DNA from: CAVVUC01 sp963751395
GTDB taxonomy: Bacteria > Verrucomicrobiota > Verrucomicrobiia > Chthoniobacterales > Chthoniobacteraceae
Assembly: GCA_963751395.1 (NCBI GenBank)
Contig: CAVVUC010000001.1
Location: forward strand, 62,001 to 126,000
Length of the DNA stretch: 64,000 bases
Direction: 5' to 3'
Of the stretch, positions 42,513 through 52,295 are shown one piece after another (position 1 is the first letter of the stretch; every line of letters begins with the position of its first letter). The notes under the pieces were generated by a model. The model had not been told where the DNA came from and did no database searches. It worked only from the letters and a program-made list of their open reading frames with translations. A program made the position numbers and the translations under genes.

Positions 42513-45500
42513 ATGAAACCAAAATCCAATCCGTTCCTGCGCTTCGCGCTTGTTGCCGCCACCGCCATCGCGCTTGGTGCCACCTCCGTGCATGCCAATA
42601 CCATCACCACGTCGTGGGATTACTACACCGCCACCGGTTCGGGGGACACACCATGGGTCGCGCCCGCATCCACCACCTCGGTGCTTGCCATCGACTGGGG
42701 CACGGCCGGATCCGGCACCGCCACCACCTGGGGCGGCATCAACTGGGTGGGTTCCAATGCCACTGGTGAAGCCAAGAACGATTCTGGAAGCGTGAAGACA
42801 TATTTTTCCAAGCCCGGCGTCGCCTGGGGAACCACATGGGGCGACAATACCTTCTATCCATCGTCCAGCTTCCCCCTGCTCGGCAGCGGGGTTACCGGCG
42901 AAGACGATTACAAACTCGAGATCGGCGGCCTCAACCCCGGGCAGACCTATCAAATCCAGTTCGTGCTCGCCGACTCACGGGCCTTGGCAGCGCCCGATGA
43001 CGACCGTTCGGTCACCATCTCGGGCACCGCCGGAACGACCGGCACCGCCACCAATTACCGCTACGGCTATTCCGACGGAAAATACGCCGTCATCACCGCG
43101 AACGTGATTGCCGATGCCGGGGGCTACGCGGCTTTCAAGCCGTCCGGTTTCAATGACAACGGTTCCATCGGCCAGCAAATCAATGCCATGCAGGTGCTTG
43201 CCGTGAATAATGCCAGCCTGAACTGGACCGCCGGCACCGGCACCTGGTCGTCCACAGCCAACAACTGGACCGGTGGCGTGGCTTGGACGGATTCCACCGC
43301 CGATGCCATTCTCAACAATGCTTCCAGCGCCACGGCCATCACCATCGACGGCACCCAAACCGCCGCCACCGTATTGGTCGGAAATAGCGCGGCCAATAAC
43401 GCCCGTTACACATTCTCCGGGGGCACACTCAATGCCAGCGCGTTCATCGTCCAGGGAGCTGATGCGAACGATCCCGGCGTCGGGGCCACCACCCTGAACA
43501 ACGTCAACCTCACCACCGTCGGCGATGTCGGCGTTGGCCGTTGGGACCTTGTCATTGGTGGCAGTAGCAGCGTCACCATCGGCGGACAACTCCGCAGCAC
43601 CAGCAATGGTGCTGGATCTGGTGACTGGGGCCGCGTGACGATCCAGGACACCGCCAATGTGATTGCCACCGGTGGCGTGAGCAGCAGTGGCGCGGCCTGG
43701 GGACTTACACTCAACGGTGGCACTCTGACCACACCCAGCATCCAGGCTGTGGAAAATGGTTATGGTGCGGGCAGCCGGCTCACGCTCAATGGAGCCACCA
43801 TGATTCCCACCCAGGACACCGGCAGCTTCATCTCCGTGAGTTCCAACCAGGCCTATGTCGGCAATAGTGGTGCCAAGTTCGACACCAATGGCAAGAACAT
43901 CACTGTCGGTGTGAATCTGGTCGATACCAGCGGCCAGAACGGCACGCTCACGAAGCTGGGCACCGGCACGCTCACGCTCACCGCCGCGAACAGCTACAGC
44001 GGCACGACGACCATCAGTGCAGGCACCTTGCAGCTTTCCGGCAATGGCACGCTCGGCTCGGGCGTGGTTTCTCTCAAGGGCGGGACACTCGACCTCGGCA
44101 CGACCACCCAAAGCCTTGGCACAGCGCTCAACGCCAGCGGTACCGGGAATGGCGCGGTTGGGACCATCACCAGCGGCACGCTCAACCTGAACGGCAAGAA
44201 TGCCTACCTCCAAAGCGGCACGTTCACCATGAACCTGACCGGCGGCGGGAGCAGCCGTCTGTGGATCGGCGGCGATGCCAACGCCACTGTCGAACTCGGC
44301 GGCAACAACACCTTGACCTATTCCGACAGCAACTCGACCATCATCGGCCATTCAACCACCGGGACAGCCGGCACGGTGAAGTTGCTCAGCGCCACCGCCC
44401 TCGGCCCGGCAAGTCAGACGACCCAGGTGCATACCGGCACGCTCGACCTCAACGGTCAGACCGGCGTCTCCGTCGGCAAAATCGCACTCTCCAACACCAG
44501 CCACCTGGTGAACACCAAAACCGGCACCGCTGCGAGCTTTGGCGGGACCGTGGACCTCACCGGCGTCACTACCCACAATATCGGCGGCGCGGGCGACATG
44601 ACGTTGAGCGGTGTCCTGCAAAGTGGCGGCTTCACCAAGACCGGCAACGGCACGCTCACGCTCACCAACGCCAGCAACACCTACAGCGGCCTGACCACCG
44701 TAAACAGCGGGGCCTTGAACATTTCCAGCGCTGGCAACCTCGCAAGCGGCAACGCCCTCACCGTGGGTGCCAGCGGCACGGCTGACTTCGCCAACGCCGG
44801 GCAAACCCTCGGTGCGGTGGATAATTCCAACACCGCCACCAACGCGCTGAACTTCAGCGCCAGCACGGGCACCATCACCCTCGGCTCCTTGGCTGGCGCG
44901 GGCAACACGCGCTTCGGCAGCAACGGCACCGTCACTGGCGGCATCTCCACCGGCACGGTCAACGCGGTCGGCCTGCTCACGGCGAGCATCTCCGGCGGCA
45001 CCGTCGGCGCGGGCTCTCTGAGTTCCACCACCGTCAGCGGCGGCACCAGCACGGTGGGCGGCGTAGCCACTATTGGCACGATGTCGGCCGGCACGGCCAA
45101 CCTGAATGGCACGACCAGCGCGATTACCACGCTCAACGGTGGCACAGTGAACCTCGGATCTTCCACGGTTCTCACGGTGAGCGAAGGCACGACTTCTGGC
45201 TCCATCACCGGCAGTGCTGGCAGCCTCACCAAGACCGGCGCGGGCACGCTGACGCTGACCGGCGCGAACACCTACACCGGCGCGACCACTGTGAATTCTG
45301 GCACGCTCAAGCTCCAGACCGGCAGCGCGCCGCTCCTGACGGATAACTTCACCGCCACGGGCAATCCGAATACCGCAGATCTCAATTACAATCTCGCCAA
45401 CCGCCAGACCGGATCAGCGGCGACTACGAGTTGGACCGGCTCGGGCAACGCGCAGGTGGGCAATGCGACAAACGTGCAGCAGCCTAGCGGAACCAATGGC

Positions 45501-47039
45501 GACTACCTTCTGCTTGCCTTTGGCGCGAAAGCCAAGCTCGGAGACCTGAACCTTTCCACGAGCAACGTGGCCGGGCCGGTCAAGATCAACTTTGACATGT
45601 TCAAAGGCAACATCAGCAGTGGCGGCAATGAAAATTCTTGGACCAGTTTTACCCTCAGGGGATCCGGTGACGGCTGGCCGGTTGCGGGGTCCGGTGAGTT
45701 CGGGTTTCTCTACCGGAATAACACCGGCGTCCAGGTCTTCAACAATGGATCCGCAATGGAAAGCTTTACCTCCACCTCCGGCGGCGACAGTTTCGCGTTC
45801 TATCTCGCGGACAGCGCCGGCACGGGCTCGCCATTCGCCGGCAATGGCACCCGGGTGATCGTCATGCAGGGCGAAAACCTCCTTGGCAGTTATGCTCTGA
45901 ACACCGGCATGGGAACCACCCAGATCGCCTTCGGCAGCGATGGGACCGGTGGTAACGGCATGATCGGCGGCGTGGATAATCTGGGCGTGAACAATTTCAG
46001 GACCAACGTCCTCGATCCCGCGACGGCGGTTTCCCTCAGCGCCAGTGGCGCCACGCTGGAACTCGACGGGGTCATCCAGACCGTGGCCTCTCTCAGCGGC
46101 GTGAGCGGCAGCCTGGTGAAACTCGGCCCGCTTTCACAGCTCACGGTCAACGGCACCGCCAACACGTCCTTTGGCGGAGTGATTTCCGGCACACTGGGCG
46201 GACTGACCAAGTCCGGCAGCGGCACGCTGACGCTCTCCGGCAGCAACAGCTACAACGGCGGGACGAGGATCGTCGATGGCACGCTCGTTGTCGGAAACGA
46301 CAATGCGCTTGGCACGGGCTTGATGACGCTGGACGGCGGCAGCCTGGCCTCTAGTGAGGCCGGGCGGTTAATTGCCAACGATATCACGGTGAAAACCTCC
46401 ACCATCGGCCAGATCACCGGCGACACGATCACCTTCACGGGGCTGGCAAGCGGCACCGGCACGCTGAACGTGAATCTGAGCAATGCGTCGAAGACCATGA
46501 CGGTGAATCCCACATCGGGCGAATTCGCTCCGGGTGAGATCAAGCTGACGCAGGGCACGCTGGTGCTCGGCAGCTCGAACAAGATCGGGGACAACACGAA
46601 GATTGACCTTGCTGGCGGCACGTTCAACGTGAACGAGAAGACGGACACGGTCGGGGCGCTGACGCTGTCGCAGGATTCGAAGATCGACTTCAACAGCAGC
46701 GCGACGGCGAGCACGATCACGTTTTCTTCGCTCGAGAACTATACAAGCGGCAAGATGCTGACGATCATGAACTGGTCGGGCGGCTACAGTGGCGGCACGT
46801 ACACGCATTTGGTGATCAGCGGCAATCCCGGGGTGTCGTTCCTGGGCAACGTGCAGTTTGATGGATACAGTAAGGGAGCAACGTGGAATGCCGGCGAACT
46901 CGCGCCCATCCCCGAGCCGGCCACGATCATCGGCGCGTTTGCCTTCCTCGGCCTGGTCGTCCTGCGCGAGCGTCGGCGGCTGACGGCGCTGGCGAAGATG
47001 TTTGCTGCCAGGCCCCGCTGGGCAGCACCCCGGAAATAA
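42513..47039 (+). CDS. Giant PEP-CTERM surface protein C (1508 aa)
   Basis: Signal peptide about 1-29 (ending VHA), then a unique N-terminal domain of about 200 residues rich in aromatic residues (TTSWDYYTATGSGDTPW). Autotransporter-associated repeats follow, including the AYLQSGTFTMNL module shared with B near residue 545. Residues about 940-1160 form a lectin-like domain (LLTDNFTATGNPN to IGGVDNLGVN) also present in protein E. The last ~200 residues match E closely (SNASKTMTVNPTSGEFAPG, NWSGGYSGG). The C-terminus is a second PEP-CTERM subtype: IPEPATIIGAFAFLGLVVL then RERRR, followed by an unusual ~20-residue extension. The different anchor type suggests recombination between two lineages. 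Confidence 0.9.
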   Translation: MKPKSNPFLRFALVAATAIALGATSVHANTITTSWDYYTATGSGDTPWVAPASTTSVLAIDWGTAGSGTATTWGGINWVGSNATGEAKNDSGSVKTYFSKPGVAWGTTWGDNTFYPSSSFPLLGSGVTGEDDYKLEIGGLNPGQTYQIQFVLADSRALAAPDDDRSVTISGTAGTTGTATNYRYGYSDGKYAVITANVIADAGGYAAFKPSGFNDNGSIGQQINAMQVLAVNNASLNWTAGTGTWSSTANNWTGGVAWTDSTADAILNNASSATAITIDGTQTAATVLVGNSAANNARYTFSGGTLNASAFIVQGADANDPGVGATTLNNVNLTTVGDVGVGRWDLVIGGSSSVTIGGQLRSTSNGAGSGDWGRVTIQDTANVIATGGVSSSGAAWGLTLNGGTLTTPSIQAVENGYGAGSRLTLNGATMIPTQDTGSFISVSSNQAYVGNSGAKFDTNGKNITVGVNLVDTSGQNGTLTKLGTGTLTLTAANSYSGTTTISAGTLQLSGNGTLGSGVVSLKGGTLDLGTTTQSLGTALNASGTGNGAVGTITSGTLNLNGKNAYLQSGTFTMNLTGGGSSRLWIGGDANATVELGGNNTLTYSDSNSTIIGHSTTGTAGTVKLLSATALGPASQTTQVHTGTLDLNGQTGVSVGKIALSNTSHLVNTKTGTAASFGGTVDLTGVTTHNIGGAGDMTLSGVLQSGGFTKTGNGTLTLTNASNTYSGLTTVNSGALNISSAGNLASGNALTVGASGTADFANAGQTLGAVDNSNTATNALNFSASTGTITLGSLAGAGNTRFGSNGTVTGGISTGTVNAVGLLTASISGGTVGAGSLSSTTVSGGTSTVGGVATIGTMSAGTANLNGTTSAITTLNGGTVNLGSSTVLTVSEGTTSGSITGSAGSLTKTGAGTLTLTGANTYTGATTVNSGTLKLQTGSAPLLTDNFTATGNPNTADLNYNLANRQTGSAATTSWTGSGNAQVGNATNVQQPSGTNGDYLLLAFGAKAKLGDLNLSTSNVAGPVKINFDMFKGNISSGGNENSWTSFTLRGSGDGWPVAGSGEFGFLYRNNTGVQVFNNGSAMESFTSTSGGDSFAFYLADSAGTGSPFAGNGTRVIVMQGENLLGSYALNTGMGTTQIAFGSDGTGGNGMIGGVDNLGVNNFRTNVLDPATAVSLSASGATLELDGVIQTVASLSGVSGSLVKLGPLSQLTVNGTANTSFGGVISGTLGGLTKSGSGTLTLSGSNSYNGGTRIVDGTLVVGNDNALGTGLMTLDGGSLASSEAGRLIANDITVKTSTIGQITGDTITFTGLASGTGTLNVNLSNASKTMTVNPTSGEFAPGEIKLTQGTLVLGSSNKIGDNTKIDLAGGTFNVNEKTDTVGALTLSQDSKIDFNSSATASTITFSSLENYTSGKMLTIMNWSGGYSGGTYTHLVISGNPGVSFLGNVQFDGYSKGATWNAGELAPIPEPATIIGAFAFLGLVVLRERRRLTALAKMFAARPRWAAPRK

Positions 47040-47235
47040 CCTTGCACCTGTCTCTTCGCCTTCCTTTTTCTTCTGATTAAATAACCTCCATCAACACCCA
47101 ATCCAAACCATCCCCATGAAAACCGCCATCCCATCCCTGCAACCAATTGAATCCATCCTCCGAGCAGCCCCGGTCAAAGCCGGGTGCCAATGCATTGGAA
47201 TGATCCAGCCAAAAACAGAAAAGGAATCCACCATC

Positions 47236-50200
47236 ATGAAACCCACGCCCACCAACCGTTTCGCAGCCCTCGCGCTTGCCATCCGACTCTCCCTCGCCGC
47301 CCTTGCCGCCATCCTTTGCATGGGTTCCGCCCACGCGGCCAGCTACACCTGGATTGGTGGCACAAGCTCCGATTTCACGACCGGTAGCAACTGGGACGGG
47401 GGTGCGTGGGCTCAGTGGAGTGATTACCACTTCGCCACCTCCTCCACCAACGGGACGGTCACCATCAACGGCTACTTCGGGATCGACAGCCTGAATCTGC
47501 AAAGCGGCCTGACGACAGATATCGTGATCAACAGCACAACTACGAATCCGGTCATCATGGGTGTGGGTGTTGATAATGGCAACCCCCTGGCCTTGATCTC
47601 CATCGCCGCCGACAGCAGAGACCTCACGATCAATGGCGACTACATCGCAAATGGCGAGGTCACCTGGGATGTCGGAGCCGGGCGCACGCTCACGTTGAAT
47701 GGGCCATTGAACAATTGGAACAGTGCTGCCTCCCTTATCAAGAACGGGGAAGGCTCTGCCGTGCTCACTCAAATGAGCAACTACACCGGCGGGACGACGG
47801 TCAACGGCGGAACCTTGAGTCTCGCCGATGGCGACTGGATGACGGGTAATCCTTACAATAACCCCGGCGGTGCGACCGGTGCCATTACTGTCGGCTCCGG
47901 TGCCACGCTCAGCACGTCTGCTGGCGTGACCGAGATCAAGAACGGCCTGACGCTGAACGGCGGCACGATAAGTTCCCGAGGAATCAATTCTGCCACCAAT
48001 GGCAATCTGATGCTAGCCTCAAACATCACCGCAGACAATTCCGCGACGTCCCTGATTACCTCTGAAATCCGCCTCGACGAATTTGACCGCTCGATTGATG
48101 TCAGTAATGGCGGCACCTTGACCATTTCCGGCGGCATCGGCTACTTTTGGCCCTGGGGCGGCAACCTCGGTATCATCAAGACCGGCGAGGGCACCTTGAA
48201 GCTCTCGGGCGCGAATACCTACGGCGGCGGAACCACGGTCAACAGCGGGACGCTGTCCCTGGCAGCGGCGGGGGCATTGCCCTCGGGAGGCGGCGTGGCC
48301 ATTGGTGCCGGTGGAAAGCTCTCCAATGACGCGCCATCCGGGACCTCGTTTGCTTTGAACGGGCTGACGCTTACCGGCGGCGAGTTGGCGGCGACGAGCA
48401 CTCCGGATACCAGTCTGGGCAATTTCTACTTGAATGGGGATGTGACCGTGAGCGGCAGCACGCGCTCGACCATATCCGCCGATCTGCGGGTGGTTTCCAA
48501 CCAGACCCGGGACTTCAACGTGGGTTCCACGGGGGATCCTAGCGGAGTGGACCTGTTGATCTCGGGCAAACTGGGCCACCAGAACAACGTGGCGTGGGGG
48601 TATGCCACCAAATCGGGATCCGGCACGATGAAACTGAGCGGCACCAACGAGATCGGGGGGATGACGGTGAACGCAGGCCGCCTGATTCTGGAGGACAATG
48701 CGATCGGCTGGACCTTCCCGGCCCAGGGCCTGACCAACAATTCCCAGTTGGAGTTTAGCGTCACCAGCGGCTCACGCAGTTCCGGGGCTTCCATCAGCGG
48801 CACCGGGACTCTTTTCAAGACCGGCAGCGGAACGTTGACGCTCTCCGGCGGCAATAGCTACAGCGGCGGCACCACGATCAACGAAGGCACTGTGATCGCG
48901 AGCGGCGTGGGGAGTGGCGCGGTGACCATCGCGTTAGGCGCGACGCTTTCCACCACCTCCGCCTCCAGCACCGGCTTGGCGGCGCTTTACTATAACAACG
49001 GCTCCATCAACCAGGACAACATCGCCAGTCTCCCCGCCCTGCTGAACCATTTCGGTGCCAACAGCCCGGCCCCGTCGCTGGTGAACACCGGCACCTCGAT
49101 GAATTTTGCGGGCGACGGCTCCGGTTTCCCGTCTCCCTACAACAGCGGCGCGAGCAACTTCGAGGCATTCTACTCCGGCAAGGTGAACATCGGCACCGCT
49201 GGCACCTACACCTTCAACACCAGCAGCGATGACGGCTCGATGCTCTTCATCGATGGTGTGGCGGTAGTGACGAACAATTTCGGCCAAGGCTATCCTGGTT
49301 CGACGAAGAGCGGCACCATCTCGCTCACTACCGGGATGCACGACATCGTCATCGCCTACAACCAGGGCGGCGGCGGCTACGGCATGAATGCCCAAATGAG
49401 CGGCGCGAATGATGCCAACATGGTGGACATCACCACCGGCAACGCCAGCATCACGCCCGATCTGGTCGTCGGCTCGCTCGCGGGCGCGGGCAATGTCGTG
49501 CTGAGCACTGGCAATCTGATCACCGGCATCGACAACAGCAGCACGAATTTCTCCGGCGTCATCTCCGGTATCGGCAGTGTGACGAAATTTGGCCCCGGGG
49601 TGCAGACGCTTTCCGGCACGAACACCTACAGCGGCGTCACGACACTCCAAAGCGGCGTGTTGAACGTGGCCACCTTCTCCGACTACGGCGTCGCGGGCGG
49701 CCTCGGCAATCGGGCATCCGACGGCAGCGGCGACGTGGGCATCCTCTTCCGCGGCGGCACGCTGCAATACACCGGCTCGACCGCGCAAACGACCAACCGC
49801 GCCATCCGCATCAGCACGCTGGGCGGCGCCACCATCGACGCCTCGGGCAGCATTCCCTCGGCGACGCTGAGCTTCACTGCGACTTCATCGCCAGACTTTT
49901 TTGAAAACCCCGGCAATCGGACGCTGACGCTGACCGGCAGTAACACGGGCGATAACACCTTTGCCATGGCCATCGGCGAGGCGTTTGGCACGACGAGTGT
50001 CGTCAAAAGCGGCACGGGCAAGTGGGTGCTCACCGGCGCGAACACCTACTCCGGCGGGACAACGGTCGATGGCGGGCGTCTGGTGTTCCAGGATAGCACC
50101 GCCGGCGGACACAATTACGCCGCCAATACCGGCGCGACGCTGGAGTTCAACGTGACCACGGGCAACAAACAGCTCAATGGCGGCAGCATCACGGGCGGCG

Positions 50201-51516
50201 GCACTCTCGTGAAAAGCGGCACAGGCCAGCTCTGGCTCGGCGCAAACGGCAGCCCGCAGACCGTGGCCATGAGCAGCGGCGGCCTGATCGACGTGCAAGG
50301 CGGGCTCATGCGCAATGAATACGGCAGCAGCGGTTGGGGCGGCAACCTGGCGGACATGAACGTCGCCGGTGGCGCTTACCTCGACCTCTGGGACGGCGAC
50401 ATCACCGTGGACGCCCTCACCGGCAGCGGCACGGTCAACAAGGCGTGGTCAGGCACCCACACCCTCACCGTCGGCGTGGACAACGGCAGCGGCACCTTCA
50501 GCGGCACGATCTCCAATCTCGGCGATGCAGGCGGCGGCTACTCGGGCGCGGGCGGCGGCACGCTCAACCTCGTCAAATCCGGCACCGGCACCCAGACACT
50601 CTCCGGCGCGATCAGCTACACCGGCGCGACCACCATCAGTTCGGGAACATTGCAGGTCAGCGGCCAGTCCTATTTCAACGTGGGGCGCACGACCACGGTG
50701 GCGTCGGGAGCTGTTTTTGAACTGAATAATTCCAACAATACCTTTACCTCCCTGATGCCGGTATCCACCGTTACGGGCACCGGCACGTTCAGGCTTTCGG
50801 GGAGTTCCACCATCAATCAGGATCTAAATGGAACCGTTGGGACCCGGCTGACCTTTGCCATGGATGCAGGCGGATTGATTGACCTACAGGACACCTCGAA
50901 ATTGACCAATGGTGGTTGGAAAGAATTGGACTGGACCAACAACAAGGCCGACATGAACATTGCCAGCGGAGCCACGTTTGACATCTGGGACGGCCTGGAG
51001 GTAAAAATAGATGCGCTGACTGGTTCGGGCAGTGTCGTGAAAGGACATGGGGGAGGGGACAGCACCTTATTGACCGTAGGTGTGAATAACGGCAGTGGCA
51101 CCTTTAGCGGCAATATGACCATCACTGCTGGTCAATTCAGCTTCACCAAGGTCGGCACCGGCACCCAGACGCTCTCCGGCTCCAACAGCTACACCGGCTT
51201 GACGACCGTCACTGCCGGCACGCTGGCCTTTGACGTGAGCGAGACATTGCTCGGCGGCCTGAACATCGCCACCAGCGGCACCGCAGTCCTGACCGCGCAC
51301 ACAGGCGGCGCGGCGAATGTGAAGGTTCTCGACATCACAGGGCTGACCATCTCAGGAACGACCGCGTTTGTCGGAGGAGCGGATAAAGGCGGGGACCTCT
51401 CCGGGTTTGGCGGCAGCCCCTACTCGCCGGCACCCGTGCCCGAGCCGGGAACGATCGGCCTGATTGGCCTTGGGATTTTTGCGATGATGGCCCTCCGCAG
51501 GCGGCCGTCAAAATGA
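47236..51516 (+). CDS. Giant PEP-CTERM surface protein D with PA14-like domain (1426 aa)
   Basis: ATG 47236 was chosen over 47116 because it starts a normal signal peptide (MKPTPTNRFAALALAIRL..., cleavage near SAHA) and follows an AAAAGGA ribosome site. The N-terminus SYTWIGGTSSDF matches protein A. The body is autotransporter-associated repeats, with a PA14-like, sugar-binding domain at about 578-735 (YYNNGSIN, FNTSSDDGSMLFIDG). Two DNA blocks (about 48228-48770 and 50030-50640) are nearly identical to parts of gene E. The end is VPEPGTIGLIGLGIFAMMALRRRPSK-type PEP-CTERM as in A and B. Unlike A, B, C and E it lacks the shared leader, so it may be controlled differently. Confidence 0.9.
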   Translation: MKPTPTNRFAALALAIRLSLAALAAILCMGSAHAASYTWIGGTSSDFTTGSNWDGGAWAQWSDYHFATSSTNGTVTINGYFGIDSLNLQSGLTTDIVINSTTTNPVIMGVGVDNGNPLALISIAADSRDLTINGDYIANGEVTWDVGAGRTLTLNGPLNNWNSAASLIKNGEGSAVLTQMSNYTGGTTVNGGTLSLADGDWMTGNPYNNPGGATGAITVGSGATLSTSAGVTEIKNGLTLNGGTISSRGINSATNGNLMLASNITADNSATSLITSEIRLDEFDRSIDVSNGGTLTISGGIGYFWPWGGNLGIIKTGEGTLKLSGANTYGGGTTVNSGTLSLAAAGALPSGGGVAIGAGGKLSNDAPSGTSFALNGLTLTGGELAATSTPDTSLGNFYLNGDVTVSGSTRSTISADLRVVSNQTRDFNVGSTGDPSGVDLLISGKLGHQNNVAWGYATKSGSGTMKLSGTNEIGGMTVNAGRLILEDNAIGWTFPAQGLTNNSQLEFSVTSGSRSSGASISGTGTLFKTGSGTLTLSGGNSYSGGTTINEGTVIASGVGSGAVTIALGATLSTTSASSTGLAALYYNNGSINQDNIASLPALLNHFGANSPAPSLVNTGTSMNFAGDGSGFPSPYNSGASNFEAFYSGKVNIGTAGTYTFNTSSDDGSMLFIDGVAVVTNNFGQGYPGSTKSGTISLTTGMHDIVIAYNQGGGGYGMNAQMSGANDANMVDITTGNASITPDLVVGSLAGAGNVVLSTGNLITGIDNSSTNFSGVISGIGSVTKFGPGVQTLSGTNTYSGVTTLQSGVLNVATFSDYGVAGGLGNRASDGSGDVGILFRGGTLQYTGSTAQTTNRAIRISTLGGATIDASGSIPSATLSFTATSSPDFFENPGNRTLTLTGSNTGDNTFAMAIGEAFGTTSVVKSGTGKWVLTGANTYSGGTTVDGGRLVFQDSTAGGHNYAANTGATLEFNVTTGNKQLNGGSITGGGTLVKSGTGQLWLGANGSPQTVAMSSGGLIDVQGGLMRNEYGSSGWGGNLADMNVAGGAYLDLWDGDITVDALTGSGTVNKAWSGTHTLTVGVDNGSGTFSGTISNLGDAGGGYSGAGGGTLNLVKSGTGTQTLSGAISYTGATTISSGTLQVSGQSYFNVGRTTTVASGAVFELNNSNNTFTSLMPVSTVTGTGTFRLSGSSTINQDLNGTVGTRLTFAMDAGGLIDLQDTSKLTNGGWKELDWTNNKADMNIASGATFDIWDGLEVKIDALTGSGSVVKGHGGGDSTLLTVGVNNGSGTFSGNMTITAGQFSFTKVGTGTQTLSGSNSYTGLTTVTAGTLAFDVSETLLGGLNIATSGTAVLTAHTGGAANVKVLDITGLTISGTTAFVGGADKGGDLSGFGGSPYSPAPVPEPGTIGLIGLGIFAMMALRRRPSK

Positions 51517-51673
51517 ATCTGGCAACCCGGGCGTTAATGCCGGTTGCGAGCCGGCCTTGGGTAATACGACGGGTTGTCTGAATGGGGAAAGCCGCCGTGG
51601 TATCTTGGCGGGTGCCACGGCGGCAGCTTTCCAGAAGCAGCGGCGGATTCAGGCAATCATCCACGCGGCGATG
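51517..51673 (+). repeat. 3' module with strong hairpin, copy 3
   Basis: Nearly identical to copy 1 up to ...CACGCGGCGAT, with the hairpin at 51587-51631, then diverges abruptly. It marks the end of the block duplicated behind genes A, B and D. Confidence 0.65.
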
Positions 51674-51802
51674 GAGGCCCGGAGGGCTGGAAGGAAATTA
51701 GCCTGCTCGCCCATCCACCAACCTCCACTATTCCCCTCCGCCTCCTCGGTGGTGGAGTGATACGACTTCCACAGTCCAAGGGCAGGAATCCGAACCGGCC
51801 TT

Positions 51803-52154
51803 CTTATACGATTTACATGGTCGGCTTGCATGAATGCTCTGCAAACGCCAACGGCGTTCGATCCTTTAGCCCAGGGTTGCGCGCCGCGCGCCACCCTGGG
51901 GACCGTGACAAAGAACAGGACAAACCCTGAATGGGTTTCATCCTCCGCAAGCCGGGCGCGAAGGATTCAACCCATTCAGGGTTGTTCGCATTTTGTATCC
52001 ATTACCCAGGGCAGGTTGCCAGTGCCCCCCGGCACTGCCCTCCGGGCTGCCTGCGGCAGGCTATGTCGCTCCGCTCCATTGTTCCTCGCGACCCTGGGCT
52101 GAGGGATGGAACGCCGTTGGCGTTCTCGCGGCATGACTGTGTAAATCGTATGAG
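51803..52154. repeat. ~350-bp palindromic dispersed element
   Basis: The left arm (51803-51884) and right arm (52084-52154) are imperfect inverted copies: TTATACGATTTACA against TGTAAATCGTATGAG, ACGCCAACGGCGTT, and AGCCCAGGGT. The centre holds a second inverted pair (AAACCCTGAATGGGTTT near 51922 and CAACCCATTCAGGGTTG at 51968-51984). Short ORFs here are by-products. This looks like a non-coding mobile repeat. No gene is supported in 51674-52295. Confidence 0.65.
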
Positions 52155-52295
52155 GAACGAACGGAACCACCGGGAACCCGCAATGGCAGGGCATTCGCCC
52201 CGGCAAGGGGCGACGGAGCCGGCGAAGATCACACGTTCCTCCGCACCCTTCGGGGCGGTTCGCTTCCAGCCTTCTTATTCATGTTCTTGCTCTTG

